Made by a program: the position numbers and the translations under genes
Shown: positions 25,540 to 33,789 of the stretch, piece after piece
Layout of the letters: every line of letters begins with the position of its first letter
How positions within the stretch are numbered: the first letter of the stretch is position 1
Notes under the pieces: generated by a model
The model's input: only the letters and a program-made list of their open reading frames with translations
Database searches by the model: none
What the model was told of the DNA's origin: nothing
Assembly (NCBI RefSeq): GCF_016031655.1
Contig: NZ_JACCHQ010000001.1
Span: 558,001 to 622,000, forward strand
Direction of reading: 5' to 3'
Origin: Bradyrhizobium glycinis
GTDB taxonomy: Bacteria; Pseudomonadota; Alphaproteobacteria; Rhizobiales; Xanthobacteraceae
DNA: 64,000 nt

Positions 25540-26432
25540 CCAGGCGCCCGCAAATCGCATTGCTGTCTGATGGCCGGCGGCTGCATTTGCAGGATGGACC
25601 GATCGATCTGATCGTGGAGGCGAGGGGACGCACGGATGCGGTACAGGCCGCCTATGAGGCTGCCGCGCTGCGGTTCACCGGATTGCTCGACGAGCTTTGC
25701 GCGGAGCTGCCGGAATTGCGCTCCGCCGCTGAGAGGCGCACGTCGCTAAAGGGCGTCGTCGCGCGCCGCATGCACGCCGCGGTGGCGCCCTATGCCGCCG
25801 ATTGCTTCATCACGCCGATGGCGGCCGTTGCCGGTAGCGTCGCGGAGGAGATTCTGGCCGCGATGCTGCGCGTTGCGGCGCTCGATCGGGTTTACGTCAA
25901 CAATGGCGGCGACATCGCGCTGCATCTCGGCAACGGCGAGCATTTTTCGGTCGGCCTGATGGATCGGCCTGATCGCGAAGGCGTAATGCGGACGATGCGG
26001 ATCGACGCGGACGATCCGGTGCGGGGCGTCGCGACCAGCGGCCGACACGGCCGCAGCTTTTCGCTCGGGATCGCCGATGCCGTGACCGTGCTGGCAGCAA
26101 CTGCTTCGCAGGCCGATGCGGCCGCGACCGTGATCGCCAATGCCGTTGATCTGCCAGGGCATCCCGCAATCATCCGAAAGCCTGCGAACGAGCTTCAGCC
26201 CGACAGCGATCTCGGCGCGCGGCTCGTGACGTGCGATGTCGGTGAGCTGTCTCACGATGAGATCGGCGCCGCGCTCGAATCTGGCGCGGAATGTGCACGG
26301 CGTTTATTCGATCGTCGGCTGATCGAGGGTGCCGTGCTGCAGCTTTGTGGTGATATGCTTGTCATCGGACCGAAAGATATTGAGCGGCCAGGATCGCGCC
26401 CGCGCAAGCTGGAGAATGCGGTTCATGCCTGA
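25536..26432 (+). CDS. UPF0280-family protein with ApbE-like features
   Basis: This protein of 298 residues belongs to UPF0280, which shares its fold with the FMN transferase ApbE. It has ApbE-type motifs: YVNNGGDIALHLG (GGDI at 124-127) and GVATSGRHGRSFSLGIADAVTVLA, followed by AAATVIANAV. ApbE enzymes attach FMN to serine or threonine of target proteins. The gene is translationally coupled (ATGA overlap) to the Hnr gene, and as I recall Hnr carries covalently bound flavin. So a role in Hnr flavinylation is an attractive but unproven inference. The start is fixed by the overlap. Confidence 0.75.
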   Translation: MTRRPQIALLSDGRRLHLQDGPIDLIVEARGRTDAVQAAYEAAALRFTGLLDELCAELPELRSAAERRTSLKGVVARRMHAAVAPYAADCFITPMAAVAGSVAEEILAAMLRVAALDRVYVNNGGDIALHLGNGEHFSVGLMDRPDREGVMRTMRIDADDPVRGVATSGRHGRSFSLGIADAVTVLAATASQADAAATVIANAVDLPGHPAIIRKPANELQPDSDLGARLVTCDVGELSHDEIGAALESGAECARRLFDRRLIEGAVLQLCGDMLVIGPKDIERPGSRPRKLENAVHA

Positions 26433-26459
26433 ACAGGGAAGTGTCCAGAGGAAGCAGCC

Positions 26460-27044
26460 ATGAGCGCGATCATCCGCAAGATCGTCACCGTCGTCGAAGA
26501 GACCCAGATGGAGATGGGCCGACAGGTGTCACCGCCGACCCGGCGTGCGGCGGCGATTGCCGTCATCGAGAATCCGTTTGCCGGAAAATATGTCGAGGAT
26601 CTTTCGCCGCTGATCGCGATCGGCGAGGAGCTGGGCGAGCTCTTGTCGAAACGCGCGGTGGCGGCGCTCGGCATCGACGGCGCCAAGGCGCACAGCTACG
26701 GCAAGGCCGCGGCGGTCGGCGAGAACGGCGAGCTGGAGCATGCCGCCGCAATCCTCCACCCCAAGATGGGCGCGCCGGTGCGCAAGGTTCTGGGCAAGGG
26801 CGCGGCGCTGATCCCCTCGTCGAAGAAGCGCAGCGGTCCGGGCACCACGCTGGACATTCCGCTGGGGCACAAGGACGCCGCCTTCGTGCGCAGTCATTTC
26901 GATGGCATGGAAGTGCAGATCAACGACGCGCCGCGCGCCAACGAGATCATGGTCGCGGTCGCCGTCACCGACAGCGGCCGTCCGCTGCCGCGCGTCGGCG
27001 GGCTGACGGTTGCGGAGATCAAGGGCGAAGACGGTCTGAGATAG
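26460..27044 (+). CDS. DUF1185 (amino acid synthesis family) protein
   Basis: This protein of 194 residues belongs to the family called amino acid synthesis (AA_synth, DUF1185). Visible blocks are VEETQMEMGRQVSPPTRRAAAIAVIENPFAGKYVEDLSPL, HSYGKAAAVGENGELEHAAAILHPKMGAPVR and INDAPRANEIMVAVAVTDSGRPLPRVGG. The biochemical role of the family is not known to me, and its name is not evidence for amino-acid synthesis. A GAGGA ribosome binding site lies 7 bases before the ATG. Its place between the UPF0280 gene and the transporter suggests a role in the same pathway. Confidence 0.78.
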   Translation: MSAIIRKIVTVVEETQMEMGRQVSPPTRRAAAIAVIENPFAGKYVEDLSPLIAIGEELGELLSKRAVAALGIDGAKAHSYGKAAAVGENGELEHAAAILHPKMGAPVRKVLGKGAALIPSSKKRSGPGTTLDIPLGHKDAAFVRSHFDGMEVQINDAPRANEIMVAVAVTDSGRPLPRVGGLTVAEIKGEDGLR

Positions 27045-27080
27045 ATAGAAGTCGTAAGCGAGTTCAAACTGGAGGTTGGG

Positions 27081-28283
27081 ATGCGAGCAAGAAATTACTT
27101 CGTCGGCGCGGCCTTCGCGCTTCTGGCGGGCGGCATGGCCCATTCGGCCCTGGCGCAGGACATCAAGATCGGTGAGATCAACAGCTATTCGCTGCTGCCG
27201 GCATTCACCGACCCCTATCGCAAGGGCTGGCAGCTCGCGGTCGAGGAAATCAACGCGGCGGGCGGCATCAACGGCAAGAAGCTCGTCGTCATCTCCAAGG
27301 ACGACGGCGGCAAGCCGGCGGACGCGCAGACCGCGGCCAACGAGCTCGTCTCGAGCGAGGGCGTCGCGATGCTCGCCGGCACGTTCCTCTCGAATATTGG
27401 TCTTGCGGTCTCCGACTTCGCGAACCAGAAGAAGGTGTTCTTCCTCGCCGCCGAGCCGCTCACGGACGCCATCACCTGGTCCAAGGGCAACAAATACACC
27501 TTCCGCTTGCGTCCCTCCAACTACATGCAGGCGGCGATGCTGGTGGAAGCCGCCAGCAAGCTGCCGGCCAAGCGCTGGGCGACGATCGCGCCGAACTACG
27601 AGTACGGCCAGTCGGCGGTCGCGGTGTTCAAGAAGCTGATGTCGGAGAAGCGCCCGGACATCCAGTGGGTCGACGAGCAATGGCCGCCGCAGGGCAAGAT
27701 CGACGCCGGCCCGGTGGTGCAGGCGGTTGCCGCCGCCAACCCGGAAGCGATCCTCAACGTCACGTTCGGTGCCGACCTCGTCAAGCTCGTGCGTGAAGGC
27801 AACACCCGTGGCCTGTTCAAGGGGCGCGAGGTCGTCTCCTTCCTCACCGGCGAGCCCGAATATCTCGACCCGCTCAAGGACGAGACGCCGGAGGGCTGGA
27901 TCGTCACCGGTTATCCCTGGTACTCGATCAAGACGCCCGAGCATGACACGTTCCTGAAGGCGTACCAGGCCAAGTACAACGACTATCCGCGTCTCGGCTC
28001 GATCGTCGGTTATCAGACCATCAAGTCGGCGGCCGCGATCCTGGCGAAGGCCGGTTCGACCGATCCCGAGAAGCTGATTGCCGCGGCGGAGGGGCTGACG
28101 ATGCCATCGCCGTTCGGCGAGATCACCTTCCGCAAGATCGACCACCAGTCGACGTTAGGGGCCTTCGTCGGCAAGACCGCGCTGAAGGACGGCAAGGGCG
28201 TGATGGTGGATTCGTCCTACAAGAAGGGTGCGGACTATCTGCCTGGTGATGCCGAAGTCGAGAAGCTGCGTCCGAAGGATTGA
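27081..28283 (+). CDS. Branched-chain-type ABC transporter substrate-binding protein (LivK-like)
   Basis: This is a periplasmic binding protein of 400 residues with a signal peptide ending at about HSALAQ (residue 23). The mature part begins DIKIGEINSYSLLPAFTDPYRKGWQLAVEEINAAGGINGKKL, the standard opening of the LivK/Peripla_BP_6 family. GGAGG precedes the ATG. Permease and both ATPase genes follow, so this is a complete transporter. The ligand is probably the heterocycle or acid degraded by the neighbouring enzymes; this is inference. Confidence 0.87.
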   Translation: MRARNYFVGAAFALLAGGMAHSALAQDIKIGEINSYSLLPAFTDPYRKGWQLAVEEINAAGGINGKKLVVISKDDGGKPADAQTAANELVSSEGVAMLAGTFLSNIGLAVSDFANQKKVFFLAAEPLTDAITWSKGNKYTFRLRPSNYMQAAMLVEAASKLPAKRWATIAPNYEYGQSAVAVFKKLMSEKRPDIQWVDEQWPPQGKIDAGPVVQAVAAANPEAILNVTFGADLVKLVREGNTRGLFKGREVVSFLTGEPEYLDPLKDETPEGWIVTGYPWYSIKTPEHDTFLKAYQAKYNDYPRLGSIVGYQTIKSAAAILAKAGSTDPEKLIAAAEGLTMPSPFGEITFRKIDHQSTLGAFVGKTALKDGKGVMVDSSYKKGADYLPGDAEVEKLRPKD

Positions 28284-28297
28284 TGTCTTCCTTCTCC

Positions 28298-28436
28298 CTC
28301 TCCCCGCCTGCGGGGAGAGGGTTGGGGTGAGGGGGAGCCTCCGCGAGGGAGGTGACAGTTAGCCCTGCGGAGACTCCCCCTCACCCGAATTTGCTCTTCG
28401 CGCAAATTCGACCTCTCCCCGCAAGCGGGGAGAGGT
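28298..28436. repeat. Dispersed CTCTCCCC-type inverted repeats inside the transporter operon
   Basis: Two short hairpins with nearly identical stems (CCTCTCCCCG / CGGGGAGAGG) bound the stretch. In between are further paired parts (GAGGGGGAGCCTCCGC and GCGGAGACTCCCCCTC; AATTTGC-TCTTC-GCAAATT). It sits between the binding-protein gene and the permease gene. Such structures inside an operon can protect the upstream mRNA and lower downstream expression, giving more binding protein than permease. A related element is at 54882-55023. Confidence 0.72.
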
Positions 28437-28463
28437 GACCTAAACACCTAACCCGGACCGCCG

Positions 28464-30353
28464 ATGGCCTTTTACGTCGTACAGTTTCTGACCGGTCTCG
28501 CCAGCGCAGCGTCGCTGTTCCTGGTGGCGTCGGGCCTGTCGATCATTTTCGGCGTGACCCGGATCGTGAATTTCGCGCACGGCGCCTTCTACATGATCGG
28601 CGCCTACATCGCCTTCACGCTGACAGAGCGCCTGTCCGGCGCCTTCGGCTTCTGGGGCGGCATCGTGCTGGCCGCGCTCGCGGTGGCGCTGATCGGCGTC
28701 ATCGTCGAGATGGTGCTGCTCCGGCGCATCTATCATGCGCCCGAGCTGTTCCAGCTGCTCGCCACCTTCGGCCTGACCTTGATGGTCGAGGATCTCGTCG
28801 TGCTGATCTGGGGGCCCGACGATCTCGTCGGCCGCCGCGCGCCCGGCTTCAAGGGTGCGATCGACTTCTTCGGCCAGAACATTCCGAGCTACGATCTGTT
28901 CCTGATCGTGCTCGGACCCGTCGTGCTCGGGATTCTCTGGCTGCTGTTCCAGCGCACGCGCTGGGGCGTGCTGGTGCGCGCGGCGACGCAGGACCGCGAC
29001 ATGGTGGCTGCGCTCGGCGTCAATCAAAAATGGCTGTTCACATCAGTGTTCGCCGTCGGCGTCTTCCTCGCAGCCCTCGGCGGCGCGCTTCAAATCCCGC
29101 GCGATGCCGTGCATCATGCCATGGATCTGCGGATCATCGTCGAGGTGTTCGTCGTGGTCGTGATCGGCGGTCTCGGCAGCATCGTCGGCGCCTTCGTCGC
29201 GGCGGTGCTGGTCTCCGAGCTGAATGCGTTCGGCATCCTGATCTTCCCGAAGATCTCCATCATCCTGGTCTTCCTGGTGATGGCGGTGGTGCTGATCGTG
29301 CGTCCGTGGGGCCTGTTCGGCAAGCCGGAGGCGGCCGCGCGCAAGACGCCGGGCCTCACCGTCAATCCATGGCGGCCGCTGACCTCGAATGAGCGGCTGA
29401 TGGCGCTTGCGGCGCTCGTCGTCGCGGCGATGCTGCCGCTGTTCGCCGGCAATTATCTGCTGACGGTCGGCTCGGAGATCGCGATCTTCGTGATCTTCGC
29501 CGTCAGCCTGCACTTCCTGATGTCGGTCGGCGGCCTCGCATCGTTCGGTCACGCCGCCTATTTCGGCCTCGGCGCCTATGGCATCGCCTTCCTCGCCAAG
29601 ATGGCGGGTCTGCCGATGATCGTGTGCCTCTTGCTCGGCCCGCTGCTCGGCTGCATGGGCGCGGCCGTGTTCGGCTTCTTCGCGGTACAGCTCTCCGGTG
29701 TCTATTTCGCGATGCTGACGCTCGCTTTCGCGCAGATCGTTTGGTCGATCGCATTCCAGTGGGTGAACGTGACCGGCGGCGACAACGGCATTCTGGGCCT
29801 CTGGCCGTCGAGCTGGGCGGCAAGTCCGTCGCGTTTCTATTGGCTTGCGCTCGGCGTCGCGGCGCTGGTGACCGTCGCGCTGCGGGCCATGGTGTTCTCG
29901 CCGTTCGGCTACGCGCTTCGTGCCACGCGCGACTCGGTCCTGCGCAGCGAAGCCATCGGCATTGATGCCAAGCGCATCCAGTGGACCGCCTTCGTCATCG
30001 CCGGTACGACCGCCGGCATCGGCGGTGCATTGTTCGCCTATCTCAAGGGCAGCGTCTTCCCCGACAATCTCGGCATCTCGCTGTCGGTCGACGCGCTGGT
30101 CATGGTGTTGCTCGGCGGCGTCGAGACGGTATCGGGCGCGGTGATCGGCGCCATCGTCTACAAGGCTTTGAACATCTGGCTAGTGAGCCAGACCGATCTG
30201 TCGAAGCTCGTTCTCGGCGGCTTCATCATGCTGATCGTCGTCGTCTTCCCCAAGGGCATCGTCGGCATGCTCGAGATGCTGGCGCAGCGCCGGAAGAAAG
30301 CATCGCCCCCGGGATCCCCCTTGCTCGCCAAGCCGATCGAGTCTGCCGAATGA
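28464..30353 (+). CDS. Fused LivH-LivM ABC transporter permease
   Basis: This is a membrane protein of 629 residues in which both permeases of a branched-chain-type transporter are joined. The first half (about 1-290) is LivH-like, with ASGLSIIFGVTRIVNFAHGAFYMIGAY and VIGGLGSIVGAFVAAVLV. The second half (about 310-610) is LivM-like, with FLMSVGGLASFGHAAYFGLGAYG and VLLGGVETVSGAVIGA. Most systems have two separate genes, but fused forms occur. The stop overlaps the start of the ATPase gene by four bases. Confidence 0.9.
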   Translation: MAFYVVQFLTGLASAASLFLVASGLSIIFGVTRIVNFAHGAFYMIGAYIAFTLTERLSGAFGFWGGIVLAALAVALIGVIVEMVLLRRIYHAPELFQLLATFGLTLMVEDLVVLIWGPDDLVGRRAPGFKGAIDFFGQNIPSYDLFLIVLGPVVLGILWLLFQRTRWGVLVRAATQDRDMVAALGVNQKWLFTSVFAVGVFLAALGGALQIPRDAVHHAMDLRIIVEVFVVVVIGGLGSIVGAFVAAVLVSELNAFGILIFPKISIILVFLVMAVVLIVRPWGLFGKPEAAARKTPGLTVNPWRPLTSNERLMALAALVVAAMLPLFAGNYLLTVGSEIAIFVIFAVSLHFLMSVGGLASFGHAAYFGLGAYGIAFLAKMAGLPMIVCLLLGPLLGCMGAAVFGFFAVQLSGVYFAMLTLAFAQIVWSIAFQWVNVTGGDNGILGLWPSSWAASPSRFYWLALGVAALVTVALRAMVFSPFGYALRATRDSVLRSEAIGIDAKRIQWTAFVIAGTTAGIGGALFAYLKGSVFPDNLGISLSVDALVMVLLGGVETVSGAVIGAIVYKALNIWLVSQTDLSKLVLGGFIMLIVVVFPKGIVGMLEMLAQRRKKASPPGSPLLAKPIESAE

Positions 30354-31141
30354 GCGTTGCACCTCCACTTCTTGCGGTCGAAGGCCTGACCAAGTCCTAT
30401 GGCGGCATCCATGCCGTGCGCGGCGTCTCGTTCGCGTTGCGGGCCGGCGAGATCCTGGCGCTGATCGGGCCGAACGGAGCGGGAAAGAGCACCTGCTTCG
30501 ACATGCTGAACGGCCAGAACATGCCTGACAGCGGGCACGTCCGCCTGCTCGGCGAAGAGATCACGGGCCGGAAGCCGCGCGAGGTCTGGCGGCTCGGCGT
30601 CGGCCGCACATTCCAGATCACCGCGACCTTCGCCACCATGACCGTGCGCGAGAACGTGCAGGTCGCGCTGATCTCCCATGGCAGGCAGCTGTTCAATCTG
30701 TTCGGCTCGGCACCGAAGTTCGATCGCGACGAGGCCGGCCGCCTGCTCGAGCTGGTCGGCATGGGCGGCTATGCGGACCGTCCCTGCGGCGAGCTTGCCT
30801 ATGGCGATCTCAAGCGGCTCGAGCTCGCGGTCGCGCTCGCCAACCAACCCAGACTGCTGCTGATGGACGAGCCGACGGCCGGCATGGCACCGCGCGAGCG
30901 CGTCGAATTGATGCGGCTGACCGCGCGCATTGCCCGGGAAAAATCCATCGGTGTTCTCTTCACCGAGCACGACATGGACGTGGTGTTCGAGCATGCCGAC
31001 CGCATCCTCGTGCTCAATCGCGGGACGTTGATCGCGGAGGGCTCGCCGGCGGAAGTGCGCGGCAATCCCCAGGTGCAGGCGGTCTATCTCGGCGAGGGCC
31101 TGGTCTACGATTCCCGCCACCGCGAGGGAGCCTCCACATGA
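30350..31141 (+). CDS. ABC transporter ATPase LivG-like
   Basis: This is an ATP-binding protein of 263 residues with Walker A GPNGAGKST, a LivG-type Q-loop region (GRTFQITATFATMTVRENVQ), a signature-like region AYGDLKRLELAVALANQP and Walker B LLLMDEPTAGM. The signature reads AYGDLKR in place of the classic LSGGQ, a common variant in this family. It overlaps the permease and LivF-like genes by four bases at each end, so expression is tightly coupled. Confidence 0.9.
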   Translation: MSVAPPLLAVEGLTKSYGGIHAVRGVSFALRAGEILALIGPNGAGKSTCFDMLNGQNMPDSGHVRLLGEEITGRKPREVWRLGVGRTFQITATFATMTVRENVQVALISHGRQLFNLFGSAPKFDRDEAGRLLELVGMGGYADRPCGELAYGDLKRLELAVALANQPRLLLMDEPTAGMAPRERVELMRLTARIAREKSIGVLFTEHDMDVVFEHADRILVLNRGTLIAEGSPAEVRGNPQVQAVYLGEGLVYDSRHREGAST

Positions 31142-31842
31142 AGCTCACGGTGCAGGACCTCAACAGCCATTATGGTCCGGCGCATATCCTGTTCGACATC
31201 GGCTTCGAGGTCGGCGAGGGCGAGGTGGTGGCGCTGCTGGGACGCAACGGCGCCGGCAAGTCGACGACGTTCCGCTCGATCGTCGGCCTCGTCGCGCAGC
31301 GCTCCGGCCGCATCACGTTCGAAGGCAAGGACGTCTCGACGAAACCGACGCACGAGATCGTGCGCGAGGGCCTCGGCTACGTGCCGGAGGAGCGACGCAT
31401 CTTCACGGACCTGACTGTCGAGGAAAACCTCGAAGTCGGCCGCCAGCCGAAGCGTCCGAACGCGCCGCACTGGACGCGCGAAAAGCTGTTCGCGCTGTTT
31501 CCAAACCTGGGCGAGATGAAGAACCGCCCGGGTGGGCGCATGAGCGGCGGCGAGCAGCAGATGCTCACCATCGCGCGCACGCTGATGGGCAATCCGTCCT
31601 TGGTGTTGCTGGACGAGCCGTCGGAGGGGCTGTCGCCGAAGATCGTGGAGCAGATGGTCGATGCCATCCTGACCATGAAGAAGGAAGGCGTCAGCATCGT
31701 CGTCTCCGAGCAGAATCTGCATTTCGCGCGGCTGATTTCGGATCGCGCCTACATCATCGAGCGCGGCCGGATCTGCTTCGGCGGCACCATGGCCGAGCTC
31801 GACGCGCGCCCGGATATCCGCGACGCGCATCTGTCGTTGTGA
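31138..31842 (+). CDS. ABC transporter ATPase LivF-like
   Basis: This is an ATP-binding protein of 234 residues with Walker A GRNGAGKSTTF, GYVPEERRIFTDLTVEENL typical of LivF, signature MSGGEQQMLTIARTLM and Walker B LVLLDEPSEGL. It completes the branched-chain-type transporter. The MarR gene starts 23 bases after its stop and is likely in the same transcript. Confidence 0.9.
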   Translation: MKLTVQDLNSHYGPAHILFDIGFEVGEGEVVALLGRNGAGKSTTFRSIVGLVAQRSGRITFEGKDVSTKPTHEIVREGLGYVPEERRIFTDLTVEENLEVGRQPKRPNAPHWTREKLFALFPNLGEMKNRPGGRMSGGEQQMLTIARTLMGNPSLVLLDEPSEGLSPKIVEQMVDAILTMKKEGVSIVVSEQNLHFARLISDRAYIIERGRICFGGTMAELDARPDIRDAHLSL

Positions 31843-31865
31843 GGCAAGGGGAAGGCTGCGAACGG

Positions 31866-32321
31866 ATGGCGAGAAGCGTTGCGGCAAAGAAGAACGTCAA
31901 ACCGGCGAAACCGCCTTACGTGCTCGACGAACAGGTCGGCTTCATCTTACGGCAGGTCTGGCAGCGCCACAGCTCGATCTTCGCCCGCGACATCGGCACC
32001 AATCTGACGCCGACGCAATGGGCGGCGCTGTCGAAGCTGGCCGAGACCGGGCCGTGCTCGCAGAATCAGCTCGGGCGCCTCACGGCGATGGACGTCGCGA
32101 CCATCAAGGGCGTGATCGATCGTCTCACCGCGCGCGGCCTCACCGAGACGAGCCAGGATCCGGAGGACGGGCGGCGCCTGCTCGTGAGCCTGACCCGCGC
32201 CGGTCAGCAGCTTGCCGAGAAGCTGGCGCCGAACGCGCTGGCGATCACCCGCGAGACACTGGCGCCGCTCGACGCGAAAGAGCGCGAGACGCTGATGGTG
32301 CTGCTGAACAAGCTGAGGTGA
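31866..32321 (+). CDS. MarR-family transcriptional regulator
   Basis: This is a winged-helix protein of 151 residues. The recognition part reads LTPTQWAALSKLAETGPCSQNQLGRLTAMDVATIKGVIDRLTARGLTETSQDPEDGRRLLVSLT, the standard MarR pattern with the wing DGRR. As last gene of the hnr-transporter operon it probably controls the locus, in response to a pathway intermediate. In Pseudomonas putida the nic genes are controlled by the MarR-type NicR and TetR-type NicS, which is a useful parallel. Candidate sites are the palindromes at 24036-24055, 33708-33726 and 23884-23899. I choose the ATG at 31866; an earlier in-frame start at 31839 is less likely. Confidence 0.85.
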   Translation: MARSVAAKKNVKPAKPPYVLDEQVGFILRQVWQRHSSIFARDIGTNLTPTQWAALSKLAETGPCSQNQLGRLTAMDVATIKGVIDRLTARGLTETSQDPEDGRRLLVSLTRAGQQLAEKLAPNALAITRETLAPLDAKERETLMVLLNKLR

Positions 32322-32330
32322 AGGTGGTCT

Positions 32331-32419
32331 CGTAGGGTGGGCAAAGGCGCTCTTGCGCCGTGCCCACCATCTTTATCGCCTTGGCAGAGGTGGGCACGCT
32401 GCGCTTTGCCCACCCTACG
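32331..32419. repeat. Dispersed inverted repeat, CGTAGGGTGGGCAAAG type
   Basis: CGTAGGGTGGGCAAAG at the left pairs with CTTTGCCCACCCTACG at the right, with inner pairs TGCGCCGTGCCCACC and GGTGGGCACGCTGCG. The element fills the space between the convergent MarR and enamidase genes and can act as transcription end for both. This is a different repeat family from the other elements in the window. Confidence 0.73.
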
Positions 32420-32435
32420 GCACCATTTTCCTGGC

Positions 32436-33632
32436 TTACTTCGCCACCACCTCCGGCACCTTGCCGGCCGGTGGCGTGTTGCGGCTGCGCTGGGTGCGCA
32501 CGATGCCATCGATGATGGTCATGCCGATGCCGGGGAGGTCGCCGAGCTGGACGCTCTCCAGGATGTTCTTGCCGGGCGAGTGCTGGGCCTTGTCCATGAT
32601 GACGAAGTCGGCGGAGCGGCCGACCTCGATCAGGCCGCAATCGAGCTGCCGCATCCGAGCGGTGTTGCCGGTGGCGAGGCAGAACGCGATCTCGGCCGGG
32701 AGGTCACCGAGCGAGGACAGCATCGAGACCATGCGCAGGATGCCGAGCGGCTGCACGCCGGAGCCGGCGGGCGCGTCGGTGCCGAGGATGACGCGGTGCA
32801 AGTCGCCCATCTCGCGCGCGGTGCGCAGCGTGAACAGGGCCGAACGCTCATTGCCGTTGTGCACGAGCTCGAGGCCGCGCTTGCAGCCCTCGCAGATGCA
32901 GCGGATCTGGTCGTCGGGCAGGGCGGTGTGGCCGCCGTTGATGTGGCCGACCACGTCGGTGTCGGCCTCCAGCACGACGTCCTTGTCGATCAGGCCGGAC
33001 CCGGGGATCGAGGGGCCGCCGGTGTGGATGGTGCTCTGGATGCCGTATTTGCGCGCCCAGCCGACCATTTTCCGCGCGGTCGGGCCGTCCTTGACGCCGC
33101 CGAGGCCGACCTCGCCGAGCAGCTTGACGCCGTTCGCCGCCATCTCCTTGAAGTCTTCTTCCACCATCTCGCATTCGATCACCGGCGCGCCGGCGTGAAC
33201 CTTCACGCCGCCGGGACGCAAGGTCCAGAACGCGCGCTGGGCGAACACGGCCATGGCCTTGAGGCCGACGACGTCGCGGGGGCGGCCGGGCATGTGCACC
33301 TCGCCGGCGGAGATCATGGTGGTGACGCCGCCGTGCAGATAGCTGTCGATCCAGTTGATCTGGTTCTGCCGCGGCGTCCAGTCGCCGGCGACAGGGTGGA
33401 CGTGGCTGTCGATCAGGCCCGGCGCCACGGTGGTGCCGTTGGCGTCGACGATGGTGGTGGCGCCTTCGGTGTTGACGTCCTTGAAGCGGCCGATCGCGCT
33501 GATCTTGCCGTTCTCGGCGACGATGGTGTCGCCATCCAGAATCGGCTTTTCCAAAGCGCCGGACAGGATCAGGCCGATATTGCGGATCACCAGTTTCGAG
33601 GGTCCGGTGGCCTGGGGTGCGTCATGCGCCAT
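32436..33632 (-). CDS. ena: Enamidase-like metal-dependent amidohydrolase
   Basis: This protein of 398 residues has the cyclic amidohydrolase fold. Metal ligands are seen in GLIDSHVHPVAGD (HxH), STIHTGGPSIPGSG, GHINGGHTALPDD and LGTDAPAGSGVQ. I recognise it as the enamidase type of the Eubacterium barkeri nicotinate pathway, which opens 1,4,5,6-tetrahydro-6-oxonicotinate and yields 2-formylglutarate and ammonia. Its link to Hnr by nearly identical operators supports this. AAGGAG lies 8 bases before the ATG. A general imidazolonepropionase-like activity cannot be excluded from sequence alone. Confidence 0.8.
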   Translation of the reverse strand: MAHDAPQATGPSKLVIRNIGLILSGALEKPILDGDTIVAENGKISAIGRFKDVNTEGATTIVDANGTTVAPGLIDSHVHPVAGDWTPRQNQINWIDSYLHGGVTTMISAGEVHMPGRPRDVVGLKAMAVFAQRAFWTLRPGGVKVHAGAPVIECEMVEEDFKEMAANGVKLLGEVGLGGVKDGPTARKMVGWARKYGIQSTIHTGGPSIPGSGLIDKDVVLEADTDVVGHINGGHTALPDDQIRCICEGCKRGLELVHNGNERSALFTLRTAREMGDLHRVILGTDAPAGSGVQPLGILRMVSMLSSLGDLPAEIAFCLATGNTARMRQLDCGLIEVGRSADFVIMDKAQHSPGKNILESVQLGDLPGIGMTIIDGIVRTQRSRNTPPAGKVPEVVAK

Positions 33633-33681
33633 GGAAGGGGCTCCTTATTCGTAACTGCAACGCTTCCGATCTTGGGCAGCC

Positions 33682-33738
33682 TTGACCGCGGGATCAAGCC
33701 GGATTATTCATTAGTATACGAATGATCGTGTACAAACG
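33682..33738. promoter_or_regulatory. Promoter with operator between enamidase and ferredoxin-NADP reductase genes
   Basis: TTGACC (33682-33687), 17 bases, TATTCA (33705-33710) form a good promoter towards the reductase gene. TCATTAGTATACGAATGA (33708-33725), an inverted repeat with one mismatched pair, lies right over the start point. Its part TTAGTATACGAATGAT differs in one base from the site before the hnr gene. A further site at 33727-33738 reads CGTTTGTACACG on the other strand, like the palindrome at 23884-23899. The divergent enamidase gene could be controlled by the same sites. Confidence 0.75.
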
Positions 33739-33789
33739 ACGCATAGCTGCCGGCCTCGGAACCGCAATTGACGCGACAGGGAAGGTGAG

